Positions 24,997 through 34,626 are shown, numbered from the stretch's first letter. The stretch: DNA of 64,000 nucleotides from Limiplasma sp031549415 (GCA_031549415.1 JAVBPU010000007.1:62001-126000), one strand, 5' to 3'. Notes: a model not told the origin generated them from the sequence alone. Program-made: numbers and translations.

Positions 24997-26076
24997 ATGA
25001 TGAAGAAAGTTTTTTCCGGCTTGTTGGCCCTCTTGGTAGGCGCGGCGTTGCCGCTAACAGCCATGGCGGAAGGGGCCACTGCCTCCGCAGGGGACCTCAT
25101 CCTCAGCGCCCAGGTGGTTGCCAAGGACACCCAGGTGATCACAGCCCCTGTCAGCGGCACGCTCATGAGCCACTCCCTGCGGGCAGGAGACGCCGTGAAG
25201 GCGGGCGATAAGCTATTTGGCGTGGAGCCCAAAGGGGTCTATGCCCAGATAGAGGGCCAGGTGGGCGCCATTTTTGTGCAGGATGGGGGCAGCGCTGACG
25301 GGGCCATGGACCGTTACGGGGCCGTGATGGTCATTGAGCGCACAAACCGTTACGAAGTGAAAGCCAACTATTACACCGGTTACAACAACGTCGCCAATCG
25401 CAACCCCTACGTGGGCACCCAGGTATTCCTGCGCTCCTACAGCCAGAAGTATCACGCCGATGGTGTCATTACAGCGGTGGATGGCAGCGACTTCACCGTA
25501 GAGGTCATCGGCGGGGACTTGATTTTTACGGACGATGTGAAGGTGTACCGGGAGCCAGGCTATGACCACAAATCCCTCATGGCCCGCGCGAAGTTATACG
25601 TTGTGCCGCCTTTTTTCGTGAGCTGTAACGGCACGGTGGAAAGCGTGGCCGTGAAGGTGGGCGACAGGGTAAAGCCGGGGGACCTGCTGTTTTCGTATGT
25701 GCCGGACGCGCTGAGCACGGACCTTCGTGGAAATAAGGATTTCCGGTTTGTGAAAGCGCCCATGGACTTGGTGATTGCCACGATAGACGCGGGCCAGGGC
25801 GCCACGGTGCAAAAGGACCAGCTGTTGGCCACGGCCTATGCCCTGGGAGAATATCAGTTGATGGGCCAGGTGGAGGAACAGGACATGCCCCGCATCGCGG
25901 TGGGGGATTCGGTCACCGTGCGCTTTGAGGAGCTGGGCTTGGACGCCATGCAGGCCACAGTGGCTTCCATTTCGCCTCTGGGCTCCCAGGAGGATACCAG
26001 CCAGTATAAGGTATATTTTGACTTTACGCCGCCGGAGGGCGTGCTGCTGGGCATGCATGCCATTGTGGAAAAGTAG
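24997..26076 (+). CDS. Secreted HlyD-like adaptor protein
   Basis: 359 residues with a cleavable signal peptide (KKVFSGLLALLVGAALPLTAMAEG). It contains two lipoyl-type half-motifs (VITAPVSGTLMSHSLRAGDAVKAGDKLF and FFVSCNGTVESVAVKVGDRVKPGDLLF) and a beta-barrel segment (YQLMGQVEEQDMPRIAVGDSVTVRFEELGLDAMQATVASISPLGSQ) like membrane-fusion proteins. It is 12 bp after the MacB-like permease with its own AAGGAGG, so it is part of the exporter operon. Having a second, non-anchored adaptor-like protein is unusual; it may form an extension of the channel. Confidence 0.8.
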   Translation: MMKKVFSGLLALLVGAALPLTAMAEGATASAGDLILSAQVVAKDTQVITAPVSGTLMSHSLRAGDAVKAGDKLFGVEPKGVYAQIEGQVGAIFVQDGGSADGAMDRYGAVMVIERTNRYEVKANYYTGYNNVANRNPYVGTQVFLRSYSQKYHADGVITAVDGSDFTVEVIGGDLIFTDDVKVYREPGYDHKSLMARAKLYVVPPFFVSCNGTVESVAVKVGDRVKPGDLLFSYVPDALSTDLRGNKDFRFVKAPMDLVIATIDAGQGATVQKDQLLATAYALGEYQLMGQVEEQDMPRIAVGDSVTVRFEELGLDAMQATVASISPLGSQEDTSQYKVYFDFTPPEGVLLGMHAIVEK

Positions 26077-26082
26077 AAATAT

Positions 26083-26110
26083 CGAAAAAGTGGGCAACCC
26101 CACTTTTTCG
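26083..26110 (+). terminator. Terminator of the exporter operon
   Basis: CGAAAAAGTGGG pairs perfectly with CCCACTTTTTCG around a short loop, the T-run being within the stem. Smaller hairpin words (AGGGC/GCCCT, GGGC-ag-CGCCC) follow to 26180. Confidence 0.7.
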
Positions 26111-26207
26111 AGTTTAAATGAAGGGCTTCATAAGGGCATAGCCCTTAAACGGGTTTGGGCAGCGCCCAACGTTCCCCCTATTTTCAAAAATGGCTCGAAT
26201 GCATAGC

Positions 26208-27503
26208 CTACTGCGCCAGCATCCACTCAATGAACAGTCCATAGCCCATGGTGGGATCGTTCACATATACGTGGGTGACCGCGCCAATGAGCCGCCCATC
26301 CTGCAAAATGGGGCTGCCGCTCATACCCTGTACAATGCCGCCGGTCTTTTCCAAGAGCCTGGGGTCGGTGACCTTCACCACCATGCTGCGGGGGGCCGGG
26401 GCGTTTTGCCGGGTCACTTCCACAATTTCAATGTCATACTCCTTCATGCCCTCGGTATCCACGGTGGAAAGGATGGTGGCGGGGCCCAGGTGCACGGCGT
26501 CCTTCCGGCCAATGGGCAGGCCTTGCGGGTACAGGGGATGGGTGGGGGGCGCTTCCAAAGCGCCATAGATGCCATACGAATTGTTCAGAGAGATGGTGCC
26601 CAGCACCCGGTTTTCCCGTAGAAAGGAGCCCTTCAGCTCCCCGGGCACGCCGCGCTTTCCCTTGCGCACGTCCACCACATCCGCCAGCATCACCTGACCC
26701 CGGCTGACGGTTAACACCTGCTGGGTGTCACTGTCGGTAATGGCGTGGCCCAAAGCCCCGTAGGTGATGCCGGGGATTTTGGTTTCCCCGGCCCGGTGCA
26801 CCTGGCCGTAGAAGGACAGGGTCCCCACCCCGGCGGTGCTGTCCCGCACCCAAGCGCCAATACGGAAAAGGCCGGTTTGGGGGTCTTTTTTGGCGGAAAG
26901 TTGAAAGGAGAGCTTGGCTTCCCCCCGCTGCACGGTGAGGGGCAGGGGCTTTCCGGCGGCGGCAGACACAAGATTTTGCAGTTGGGCGGTGTCCAGCAAT
27001 GTTTTTCCGGCCACCTGGGTAATCAGGTCCCCCGCTTTCAGCCCCGCCAGCCGCGCGGGGCTTTGGCCGTCTGTGCCGCTTAAATCGCTGGTGCCCACCA
27101 CCAGCACCCCCTGGGTATACAGCGCCACGCCCACCGCCTGCCCGCCGGGATAGAGCATCAGGTTGTCCTGCACGTCAATTTCAATTTCCCGCAGAGGCAG
27201 CAAACCAAACAAGTTGATTGTGGCGGTGCTTTTCCCCTCCACGCCCGCCTTTAGGGTGACCGCGCCCAGCCGCTCGTCCAAAGAGCTGATGGCCTGCACG
27301 TCCCCCTCCGTCACGGATACAGAAAGGGGAAACCCTCCGTCAAAAAGGGTTTCCTGGCCCGGCCCCAAAGTGAGCTTCCCCGGCAGCTCCCGCAGGAACA
27401 CCGCCGGGGGCGAAACATACCCCAGCACCACCAAAAGGCTCAGCAGCACCCCAACGATTTTACGAACCCGTCCACGACCCTGGCGATGTGGTTTGTCCCG
27501 CAT
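26208..27503 (-). CDS. spoIVB: SpoIVB peptidase (S55 family)
   Basis: 431 residues taking the ATG at 27503 (AGAAAGAGG upstream); a GTG at 27533 with a similar site would add ten residues. A basic N-terminus and one membrane helix (IVGVLLSLLVVLGYVSP) lead to a PDZ domain (about 110-195: VLVVGTSDLSG...ARLAGLKAGDLITQVAGKTL) and a C-terminal serine peptidase with the catalytic histidine in ALGHAITDSDT and serine in GIVQGMSGSPILQDG. SpoIVB is made in the forespore, secreted between the membranes and cleaves SpoIVFA to activate sigma-K. It shows that the organism forms endospores. The flanking spoIIIA or spo0A genes sometimes adjacent are absent here. Confidence 0.95.
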   Translation of the reverse strand: MRDKPHRQGRGRVRKIVGVLLSLLVVLGYVSPPAVFLRELPGKLTLGPGQETLFDGGFPLSVSVTEGDVQAISSLDERLGAVTLKAGVEGKSTATINLFGLLPLREIEIDVQDNLMLYPGGQAVGVALYTQGVLVVGTSDLSGTDGQSPARLAGLKAGDLITQVAGKTLLDTAQLQNLVSAAAGKPLPLTVQRGEAKLSFQLSAKKDPQTGLFRIGAWVRDSTAGVGTLSFYGQVHRAGETKIPGITYGALGHAITDSDTQQVLTVSRGQVMLADVVDVRKGKRGVPGELKGSFLRENRVLGTISLNNSYGIYGALEAPPTHPLYPQGLPIGRKDAVHLGPATILSTVDTEGMKEYDIEIVEVTRQNAPAPRSMVVKVTDPRLLEKTGGIVQGMSGSPILQDGRLIGAVTHVYVNDPTMGYGLFIEWMLAQ

Positions 27504-27655
27504 GCTCTGTGCCTCTTTCTCTTGGTTTTTCACTGCAAGCCTCTGCGAAAATGCGGGTTGTTATGATGGGAATTTGTTGTAGCAAAAAGGATTGGCAGCT
27601 TCTGCCGGGATGTGGGAGAAAAGGCAGGGAATAGCGTAAAACTTCTGTCATATAC

Positions 27656-27684
27656 TTGTAAAGTACGCCTTTTTTCATTATAAT
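27656..27684 (+). promoter_or_regulatory. Promoter of the MoxR-DUF58-transglutaminase operon
   Basis: TTGTAA (27656-27661) and TATAAT (27679-27684) are 17 bp apart; the leader to the ATG at 27772 is about 80 nt. It diverges from spoIVB. Confidence 0.75.
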
Positions 27685-27771
27685 CAATGGTGGTGTTTTT
27701 CTGCCTTTGGGAGGGACAAGCCGGTTTGCCGCCAAAGGGCAGCCGAAATATATCAGGTAAGGAGCGGTTGT

Positions 27772-28719
27772 ATGCTCAACCCCAGGCGTGTCATCACGGC
27801 TCTCAAACAGAACATTGGCAAGGTGATCGTGGGTAAGGACGAGGTGATCGAGCTGGCGCTGATTGCCATGCTTTGCAAAGGCCATGTGCTCATTGAGGAC
27901 GTGCCTGGCACAGGCAAGACCACCCTGGCCAGCTCCCTGGCAAAATCGCTGGACTGCAGCTTTAACCGCATTCAGTTTACGCCGGACGTGGTGCCCAGCG
28001 ATGTGACGGGCTTCACCATGGTGAACTTCAAAACCGGCGAAATGGAGTTTCACGCCGGGGCGGTGATGTGCCAGATTGTGCTGGCGGACGAAATCAACCG
28101 CACCTCGCCCAAAACCCAAAGCTCTTTGCTGGAAGTGATGGAAGAGCACCAGGTGACGGTGGACGGCGTGACCCATCCCATGCCCAAGCCCTTCATGGTG
28201 CTTGCCACCCAAAACCCCGGCGAGTTTGTGGGCACCTATCCTCTGCCGGAAGCGCAGATGGACCGTTTCTTTCTGCGCATTTCCATGGGCTACCCCACCA
28301 TGGAGGAGGAAATGGCCGTGCTGGAGCGTTTTAGCGGCAGCGTAAAGCCCCAGGCCAGCCTGCAGCCCGTATGCGCGGCAGGGGACGTGGTAGCCATGCA
28401 AAACATGATCGGCGACATTTACTGCTCCAAAGAGGTGCGCCATTACATCGCCAACATCGCCGCCATGACCCGCACCCACCCCTCGCTGCAGCTGGGGGTT
28501 TCCACCCGCGGGGCCATCGCCCTGATTCGCGGGGCCCAGGCCTGCGCCTTGCTCAATGACCGGGACTATATTTTGCCGGAGGATGTGCAGCGCATGGCGC
28601 TGCCGGTGCTGGCCCACCGTATTTTGCCCAATCCGGAAGCGAAGATGAAGGGAATCTCCGCCGAGCGCATCTTGATCGCGGTGATGGAGAACGTGCCTGT
28701 TCCCATTCGGCTGAGCTAA
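27772..28719 (+). CDS. MoxR-family AAA+ ATPase
   Basis: 315 residues. Walker A is DVPGTGKTTLA, preceded by the MoxR-typical KGHVLIED; Walker B is LADEINRTSPKTQSSLLEVMEE; sensor 1 lies in MVLATQNPGE, and the arginine region in AQMDRFF. C-terminal helical lid around residues 240-310. MoxR ATPases act as chaperones for partner proteins, often with VWA or DUF58 proteins, as here. TAAGGAGCGG precedes the ATG. Confidence 0.94.
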   Translation: MLNPRRVITALKQNIGKVIVGKDEVIELALIAMLCKGHVLIEDVPGTGKTTLASSLAKSLDCSFNRIQFTPDVVPSDVTGFTMVNFKTGEMEFHAGAVMCQIVLADEINRTSPKTQSSLLEVMEEHQVTVDGVTHPMPKPFMVLATQNPGEFVGTYPLPEAQMDRFFLRISMGYPTMEEEMAVLERFSGSVKPQASLQPVCAAGDVVAMQNMIGDIYCSKEVRHYIANIAAMTRTHPSLQLGVSTRGAIALIRGAQACALLNDRDYILPEDVQRMALPVLAHRILPNPEAKMKGISAERILIAVMENVPVPIRLS

Positions 28720-28731
28720 GAAGGAGCATTC

Positions 28732-29889
28732 ATGAAATCCGCAACCATCACATTGGGCGTATGCTTCGGCTTTTTTCTGCTATGCGCCCTTTCCATGGGC
28801 AACCGCATGTATTTATTGATTTCGCTCATGCTGGCGCTTTCCTGGGGCCTGGCGTATGTCAGCGTGCGCAGCGCGGAAAAAAGCGTGAAGGTGAACCACG
28901 GGCTCAGCGGTACCAAGGTGAACCGGGGAGACGTGGTGAGCATGGAAGTGGGCGTCAGCCATAAGGGCGTTTTGCCCATTGCCCCGGTGGCGCTGAAAAT
29001 GCGGGCCACCAGCAACACCCCGGCAGCCACCATCCACTTGACCCAGCTGGGCCGACGCGCCCAAAGAGTGGTGCATAAATTTGCCGCCGACCATGTGGGC
29101 GCGATGTTGCCCGGCGTGGAAAGCTACGTTGTGGCGGACGTTTTTGGGTTTTTCAAAAAAGAGCATAAGCCGGACATGGTGGGCTCGGAGCTATTGGTGC
29201 TGCCGGTGCCCTTTGAGGTGGAGCCGCTGACTTTTGCGGCGGGCGACATGGGCGTGGAAACCATGAAGCGGGCCATGGAGGACCCCTCCAGCCCCAGTGA
29301 TTTCCGCCAATACCAGCAGGGGGACCCGCTAAAGCGCATTCACTGGAAAATGAGCGCCCGGAAGCGGGAGATCATCGTGCGGCAGTTTGAGGAGCCGGCC
29401 CTGCCGGACGCCCTGGTGCTGCTGGATACCTCCCCCACCCATTTGAGCACCGGCGTCCCGCCGGAGAAAGCCCCTTTTTTGCAGGACGCGCTGCTGGAAA
29501 CCGCCGCCTCGGTGGTGGATTGCCAAATCCGCCAGGACAACCCGGTGCGCCTGCCCCTGGTGGGGGATCGGCCCATGGAATACAACGGGCATATGGGCTT
29601 GCCCGTGCTGCTGGAAGAGCTGGCCCGCTGCCATTTTGTCAAGACCGAGGGCTTTGAAAAGGTGCTCATGATGCAAATGGGCGAGCTGCGCAAAACCGGC
29701 GCGGTGGTGATCATCACCACCCGGCTCACCTCCGCGCTGGTGGATTTGATCGTGCGCATGAAACGGATGGGGCCCAATGTGCGGCTCTATTTTGTCACCT
29801 ATGTGCCGGATAACCCCTCCACCCAGCCCCACGTAGCCCGCCTGCAGCAGGGGGGCATCGAGGTCAACTATGTAACGCCCCAGGGCTGA
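28732..29889 (+). CDS. DUF58-domain membrane-linked protein
   Basis: 385 residues. Two adjoining membrane helices at the N-terminus (about 5-45), then a beta-rich domain and the DUF58 core (SDFRQYQQGDPLKRIHWKMSARKREIIVRQFEEPALPDALVLLD), which ends in a von Willebrand-A-like fold. DUF58 proteins work with MoxR ATPases and transglutaminase-like partners; the trio is preserved here. Start follows AAGGAGCATTC, 12 bp after moxR. Confidence 0.92.
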   Translation: MKSATITLGVCFGFFLLCALSMGNRMYLLISLMLALSWGLAYVSVRSAEKSVKVNHGLSGTKVNRGDVVSMEVGVSHKGVLPIAPVALKMRATSNTPAATIHLTQLGRRAQRVVHKFAADHVGAMLPGVESYVVADVFGFFKKEHKPDMVGSELLVLPVPFEVEPLTFAAGDMGVETMKRAMEDPSSPSDFRQYQQGDPLKRIHWKMSARKREIIVRQFEEPALPDALVLLDTSPTHLSTGVPPEKAPFLQDALLETAASVVDCQIRQDNPVRLPLVGDRPMEYNGHMGLPVLLEELARCHFVKTEGFEKVLMMQMGELRKTGAVVIITTRLTSALVDLIVRMKRMGPNVRLYFVTYVPDNPSTQPHVARLQQGGIEVNYVTPQG

Positions 29890-29929
29890 CCCCCTGAAAA
29901 TGCATTTTTCCAGAAAGGAGCCTCATGCC

Positions 29930-32398
29930 ATGCAGAAACCCCTGACCTTTTGGAGCCCGGAGCGCATCAGCCGGTTGGTGCTGACGTTTTTGCTGATGGT
30001 GGGCATTTTGCTGCCCATCCTGATGCTCTTTGGGCTGGGCAGGCAAGTGTGGATGGGGCTTTTGTACGCCGCGCTCACGCTGGGGGTATTCACCCTGGGG
30101 ACCGGCAAGCGCTGGCGCTGGCTGGCCTTGGTGCTGGCCGGGGGCTGGGCGGCGGTGCAGTTTTTTTTGCCGGGCCTGGGGTTTTGGGGCGGCTGTGTGG
30201 AGACGCTCAAAGCCATCGCCTTGTACTTTAACGGCATTCCCGTGGCAATGACCCTTTTTGGCGGACAGGTCACCGCCGTACTGGCGATTTCAGTGACGGC
30301 GGTGTCCTTCCTGTTCACCAAAAAAGGCGTTGGGTTTTTGCCCGCCGCCATCATGGTGGTATTGACGCTTTTTGGGCTATGGAGCCTGGGCAAAGCTGAA
30401 TTGGTTTGGTTTTCTTTGCCGGCCTTGGTGGCGATGCTGCTGCTGATGTCCCGGGCGGCCCATGAAAAAATCAGCGTGCTGAATGTGCTGCCCATGGCGG
30501 TGGCGGTGGTGCTCTTGTCGCTGCTGCTGCTACCGGCGGGCCGCCTCACCATTCCGCCCCTGGAGCAAGCGGCCTTTTCCTTGCGGCAAACCATTATAGA
30601 TTACTTATTTTTTACGGAGCCCCGCAATGTTTTCACCCTGGGCAGCTATGGATACTATCCCATGGGCGGCAACCAGCTGGGCGGCGAGGCGGAACCCAGC
30701 GATTATCCCGTCATGATGGTGAAAACCAGCGGAAAGACGCTGCTGCGCGCCGTGGTGAAGGACGAATACACAGGCCGGAGCTTTCGGGATACCTCTTCAG
30801 CCAGGCGGTATTTGTATGTGAGCCCCCGCTGGGCTGGGCTCCGGGCCAAGGTGTTTTTGGAAAGCATGCCAGCGGAAGCCATCCGCAAGGCCAGCACGCT
30901 CTTGGACGAGAGGGCCATCAGCGTGCAGATGCAAAATACGGCGGCCAGCACCGTGTTCACGCCGGTGTTTTTGCGCAACCAAAGCGTGACGGGCAACATG
31001 GTGCCCTATTTTAACGATGCCAGCGAGCTGTTCATCACCAGGGACCTGGCGGAAGGCGACAAGTACACTGTGTTTGCCCCAACGTTTGAAGGCGGAGCCG
31101 GGGGCTTGGATGCCCTGATCAACGCCTGCCTGAAAAATGATGAAAACTATGCGGAGATGCAAGCCCGCTATAGCCAGCTGCCCGAGCACATGGAGCAGAA
31201 GGTGTACCAAGATGTGGCGGCCATGACGGCCAACGCCAACACCCCTTATGAAAAAGCCATGGCCATCATGCGGCACTTGCAAAAATACTACCGCTATACC
31301 TTGGCCCCAGACGAACCCCCGGAGAATTTGGACTTTGTGACCTATTTCCTGTATGTGGGAAAGGAAGGCTACTGCACCTATTATGCCTCGGCCATGACCG
31401 TGCTTTGCCGCATGGCGGGGCTTCCCGCCCGCTATGTGGAGGGCTTTTTGGCCCAGCCTGCCATGGATGGCTTTGCCTATGTGACGGGCAAGGATGCCCA
31501 TGCCTGGACCGAGGTCTATTTTGAAGGCTTTGGCTGGGTTCCCTTTGACCCCACACCCTTGCAACAGGGCGAGGAACCGCCGCCCCCGCCGCCGGAGAAT
31601 GATCCGCCCCCGCCGGACCAGCCCACGCCCACGCCGGAGCCGCCCCAGGACGACCCCCAAAATACCCCGCCCCCCCCTCCGCCGGATCAGCAGGATGAGC
31701 CGCAAAAAGACGAGAACGACCCCTCCGATGACGCGCCGGACCCGCCCCAAAATCACTGGTGGTGGATCGCGCTGTTGGTGGCGGCGGCGGGCGTTGCGCT
31801 ACGCATGCGAATCCAGGCCCGAAGCCCTGGACGGCTGGCCTCCAAGGCCACTAGTGAGAAGGATAAGATTTTCATCTATGGCAACGCGGTCAACACCTTG
31901 CTAAAGCTCCGGGGCCGCACGCCCAAGCAAGGGGAAACCCCCTTGCTATTTGCCCGGCGTATGGACAATGTGCACTTTTTGCCGGAACCCATCTTGCCCC
32001 TTTGGCGCATGATGGCGCTGAGCAATTATAGCAGGCGTCAGCCTACCCAAGAGCAAACGCAAAAGGCAAAAGACACTTTTACCAAGGTCTACAAGAAACA
32101 AAGATGGTTTACCAGGCTGCGCTTCCAACTGACGGCGGCCTTCGGCAAACGGTGCTATACCGGCCTGGATACCGTGGTGGAGCATGTGGAGCCGGTTTCC
32201 AACACCCGCTTGCCCAGCAAGGAGCCTGCGAAAGGGAAAAAGCGGAAAAAAGGAAAAGCTGGCCCCAAGAGCAACAAGCCCCCGGCACGTCCTGGTCAGG
32301 CTCCAGAAGGAGCAAAGCGCGCCCCCAATAGCAAGCCAGCCCAGGGGGGAAAGCCAGCGGGAGCCAGAAAGCCCAGGGCAGGGCAGAAGAGAAAATAG
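29930..32398 (+). CDS. TgpA-like membrane transglutaminase
   Basis: 822 residues from the ATG at 29930, 9 bp after GAAAGGAG. About seven N-terminal membrane helices (residues 15-215), then an external region and a transglutaminase-like domain with the catalytic triad: Cys in EGYCTYYASAMTVL, His in KDAHAWTEVYF, Asp in WVPFDPTP. After it come some 60 residues of Pro/Asp/Glu-rich sequence, one more membrane helix (WWWIALLVAAAGVAL), a cytoplasmic DUF4129-like domain (about 665-750) and a Lys/Pro-rich basic tail. Shares the MoxR-DUF58 operon; such proteins are membrane-bound cysteine proteases or crosslinkers. Length is above the usual 650-750 because of the tail. Confidence 0.92.
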   Translation: MQKPLTFWSPERISRLVLTFLLMVGILLPILMLFGLGRQVWMGLLYAALTLGVFTLGTGKRWRWLALVLAGGWAAVQFFLPGLGFWGGCVETLKAIALYFNGIPVAMTLFGGQVTAVLAISVTAVSFLFTKKGVGFLPAAIMVVLTLFGLWSLGKAELVWFSLPALVAMLLLMSRAAHEKISVLNVLPMAVAVVLLSLLLLPAGRLTIPPLEQAAFSLRQTIIDYLFFTEPRNVFTLGSYGYYPMGGNQLGGEAEPSDYPVMMVKTSGKTLLRAVVKDEYTGRSFRDTSSARRYLYVSPRWAGLRAKVFLESMPAEAIRKASTLLDERAISVQMQNTAASTVFTPVFLRNQSVTGNMVPYFNDASELFITRDLAEGDKYTVFAPTFEGGAGGLDALINACLKNDENYAEMQARYSQLPEHMEQKVYQDVAAMTANANTPYEKAMAIMRHLQKYYRYTLAPDEPPENLDFVTYFLYVGKEGYCTYYASAMTVLCRMAGLPARYVEGFLAQPAMDGFAYVTGKDAHAWTEVYFEGFGWVPFDPTPLQQGEEPPPPPPENDPPPPDQPTPTPEPPQDDPQNTPPPPPPDQQDEPQKDENDPSDDAPDPPQNHWWWIALLVAAAGVALRMRIQARSPGRLASKATSEKDKIFIYGNAVNTLLKLRGRTPKQGETPLLFARRMDNVHFLPEPILPLWRMMALSNYSRRQPTQEQTQKAKDTFTKVYKKQRWFTRLRFQLTAAFGKRCYTGLDTVVEHVEPVSNTRLPSKEPAKGKKRKKGKAGPKSNKPPARPGQAPEGAKRAPNSKPAQGGKPAGARKPRAGQKRK

Positions 32399-32407
32399 CA
32401 GAAAAAA

Positions 32408-32445
32408 GACCGGGCCCTTCCGAAATGGAATGGCCCGGTCGTCTT
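32408..32445 (+). terminator. Terminator between the transglutaminase gene and ypeB
   Basis: GACCGGGC pairs with GCCCGGTC; inner CCTTCC/GGAATGG pairing extends the stem. A short GTCTT tail follows. Sits between two converging genes. Confidence 0.65.
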
Positions 32446-32486
32446 ATGAAAGAAGACCTGTGCGCTAGCTTGCTGGTCGTCCATTG

Positions 32487-33824
32487 CTACGCGCTCAATT
32501 CTCCGTCGCTGGTCTTGATCATCATCAGCACTTGCACCTCTTCGCCAGTTTTGGCGTCGATGTACACCCGGTATTCATTGTCTTGCCAGGTGCCGGAAAG
32601 CTCGTAGCATAGCCGCTCCGCATCCCGGAAGGGGATCAGGCAGAGCCGGGTGCCGGAGACCTGTAGTCGGCTGCTGGCACGCTCCCGGGCCTGCGTCTCG
32701 GTGAGGCTGGGGGTCAAGCCCTCCCGCTTTTCGTGATTCATCAGGTAGTTGTTGGATTCCAGTCCCACCACTTCCCCGGTATCCATGCGCATCTGCAGCT
32801 TGATCAAATCGGGATAGAGCAGCACGCCGTCCTGCGTGGCCACAAAGTTGATCACCGCCAGGCCGTCATAGACCTGGTAATGGTTGGCCTCCATCACGCC
32901 GTAGCCATGGACTTGCAGGAATTTTTTGGCCGCAACCTCGCATTCCTGAAGGGTCAGTTTCTGGGGGAAGCTGGCGTGCTCCGGTACGATCCATAGGAGC
33001 TTGCCGCCGGTTTTGGTCACCTCGGCGGTGAGCTGGCTGCCATCCTTCAGGGTCAGGTTGACGCCAAAGGAGGCCAGGGGGCCTTCGGTGGACGCGCCGG
33101 GCTTGGCTTCCTGCACCCGGTCGGTCCCCAGGAAGCGGACGGCCAGCTCCTGAGCCTGGGCCTCGTTGATGGTGGTGGTTCCCAGGGCCTTGGGGCGCCC
33201 ATAGTGGCGGGCGTCGGAAAAAGCCCCGTCGTAAATCATGGTGGGGTAGTCCATGCCGTTGTCCTTGTTGCTGACCTGCTCCAGGGGTCGCTGGTCCATC
33301 TGGGCCTGGGCGTAATACACGCTGTCCTGGGCGCGCAGAAGCAGGCTCTGCTCCACCATGGCATCCCGGGCCAGCACAAATTGGCCCAGCAGCAGCGTGC
33401 ATTGGCTCTGCATATCTTCCAGTTGTTGCAACTGCGCCTCGGTCAGTTTGGCGCCCCCGGCCAGGGAAAGGGCCAGGCCCAAGGCGTAGTCCGATAACTG
33501 GTTGCAAAATTTCACCGTGTCTCCCATGGCCACATGGGACAGGGGCAGCGCCGACAGATTGGAAACCACCCCATCCGCCTGCTTGCTGATGCCGGTCAGC
33601 AATTCGCACAAGGTACGGTCATCGCTGGCCACAGGCATTTTGTTGAGTTTCAGGGCGATGGCCTGCAGATGCTCCTGGGTTTCCAAAAGCCGCTGGGTGT
33701 ATACATCTTCCAGCGCCTGGGCGGAGGCCTTTGCTTGCAAAAAGGAACTAATGGCCAGAAAGGAAGCCACAATGAGAGCCACCGCCAGACAGGAATAGAG
33801 GATGATGTGATGCTTGGATTTCAT
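32487..33824 (-). CDS. ypeB: Spore germination protein YpeB
   Basis: 445 residues. One N-terminal membrane helix (IILYSCLAVALIVASFLAI), a helical domain to about residue 200, then three PepSY-like repeats, e.g. TTINEAQAQELAVRFLGTDRVQEAKPG, LTLQECEVAAKKFLQVHGYGVMEA and SLTETQARERASSRLQVSGTRLCL. YpeB is co-expressed with and needed for the stability of SleB in the dormant spore. It lies 29 bp downstream of sleB, the usual order. GGAGGCGGCACC is upstream of the ATG. Confidence 0.93.
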   Translation of the reverse strand: MKSKHHIILYSCLAVALIVASFLAISSFLQAKASAQALEDVYTQRLLETQEHLQAIALKLNKMPVASDDRTLCELLTGISKQADGVVSNLSALPLSHVAMGDTVKFCNQLSDYALGLALSLAGGAKLTEAQLQQLEDMQSQCTLLLGQFVLARDAMVEQSLLLRAQDSVYYAQAQMDQRPLEQVSNKDNGMDYPTMIYDGAFSDARHYGRPKALGTTTINEAQAQELAVRFLGTDRVQEAKPGASTEGPLASFGVNLTLKDGSQLTAEVTKTGGKLLWIVPEHASFPQKLTLQECEVAAKKFLQVHGYGVMEANHYQVYDGLAVINFVATQDGVLLYPDLIKLQMRMDTGEVVGLESNNYLMNHEKREGLTPSLTETQARERASSRLQVSGTRLCLIPFRDAERLCYELSGTWQDNEYRVYIDAKTGEEVQVLMMIKTSDGELSA

Positions 33825-33853
33825 GGGAAGGTGCCGCCTCCTTTGGGGATGCT

Positions 33854-34522
33854 CTAAATGGCGAAGTTATGCTTTCCAATGCTTAGTTGCACGGTGCGGC
33901 TCCAAATCCACCCGTTGGTGGCAGTGGCGGGGTTGTAGTAGTAGAGGCAGCCGCCGCTGGGGTCCCAACCGTTGAGGGCATCCCGGGCGGCCCGCAGGCT
34001 GTCCGCGTCCGGTTCCAGGTTGATTTGCCCGTCCGAGACCGCGTCAAAAGCGCCCGCCTGATAAATGACACCGGCAATGGTGTTGGGAAACAGCGGGCTT
34101 TTGACCCGGTTGAGCACCACGGCGGCCACGGCTACCTTGCCCACATAGGGCTCGCCCCGGGCCTCCCCGTGCACCAGCCGCGCCAGGAGATAGGTTTCAT
34201 TGTTGTTGTAAGTGGAAGCGGCCACAGCCCCGCCCAGGGAGAGGCCCAGCCCGGCGGCGGTGGCAGGCCCCACCACGCCGTCTACCTTCAGGCCATTTTT
34301 TCGCTGGAACCAAACCACGGCGTCATAGGTGGCTTTGCCAAAGTTCCCGTTCACCGGACCAGAGTAGTACCCATATTCCAGCAGCTTTTGCTGCACTTTG
34401 CGCACGTCCTCGCCTTGGCTGCCCCAGGCCACCACGGCTTCCGCCTGGGTAAAAACCATCAGCAGGACCAAACAGAGCACGGCCGCCAGAAACTGCAAAA
34501 TTCGTTCCCATCGGGTTTGCAT
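33854..34522 (-). CDS. sleB: Spore cortex-lytic enzyme SleB
   Basis: 222 residues from the ATG at 34522, 7 bp after GGAGGGG; the preceding TTG is less likely. Signal/anchor helix (ILQFLAAVLCLVLLMVF), peptidoglycan-binding domain 1 (about 35-90: GEDVRKVQQKLLEYGYYSGPVNGNFGKATYDAVVWFQRKNGL), then the Hydrolase_2 catalytic domain with Glu in ARLVHGEARGEPYVGKVAVAAVVLNR. SleB is a lytic transglycosylase that degrades muramic-delta-lactam cortex during germination. Expected in the forespore under sigma-G; no clear sigma-G promoter could be fixed in the 104 bp upstream, which contain a perfect CCCATATATGGG palindrome. Confidence 0.96.
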   Translation of the reverse strand: MQTRWERILQFLAAVLCLVLLMVFTQAEAVVAWGSQGEDVRKVQQKLLEYGYYSGPVNGNFGKATYDAVVWFQRKNGLKVDGVVGPATAAGLGLSLGGAVAASTYNNNETYLLARLVHGEARGEPYVGKVAVAAVVLNRVKSPLFPNTIAGVIYQAGAFDAVSDGQINLEPDADSLRAARDALNGWDPSGGCLYYYNPATATNGWIWSRTVQLSIGKHNFAI

Positions 34523-34626
34523 CAAAAAACCCCTCCATTGCTGAAGCGGCTCTGCAGCCTGCGCAAAGTCCGCTTTTCATCATGGAAAGGTTGCCCATAT
34601 ATGGGAGGGCTTATACAAATGTAACG

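Noticed and set aside
34523..34626. Sigma-G promoter for sleB
   Set aside because: GTATAA and CAT-type words occur but not at the 17-18 bp spacing; left unassigned.
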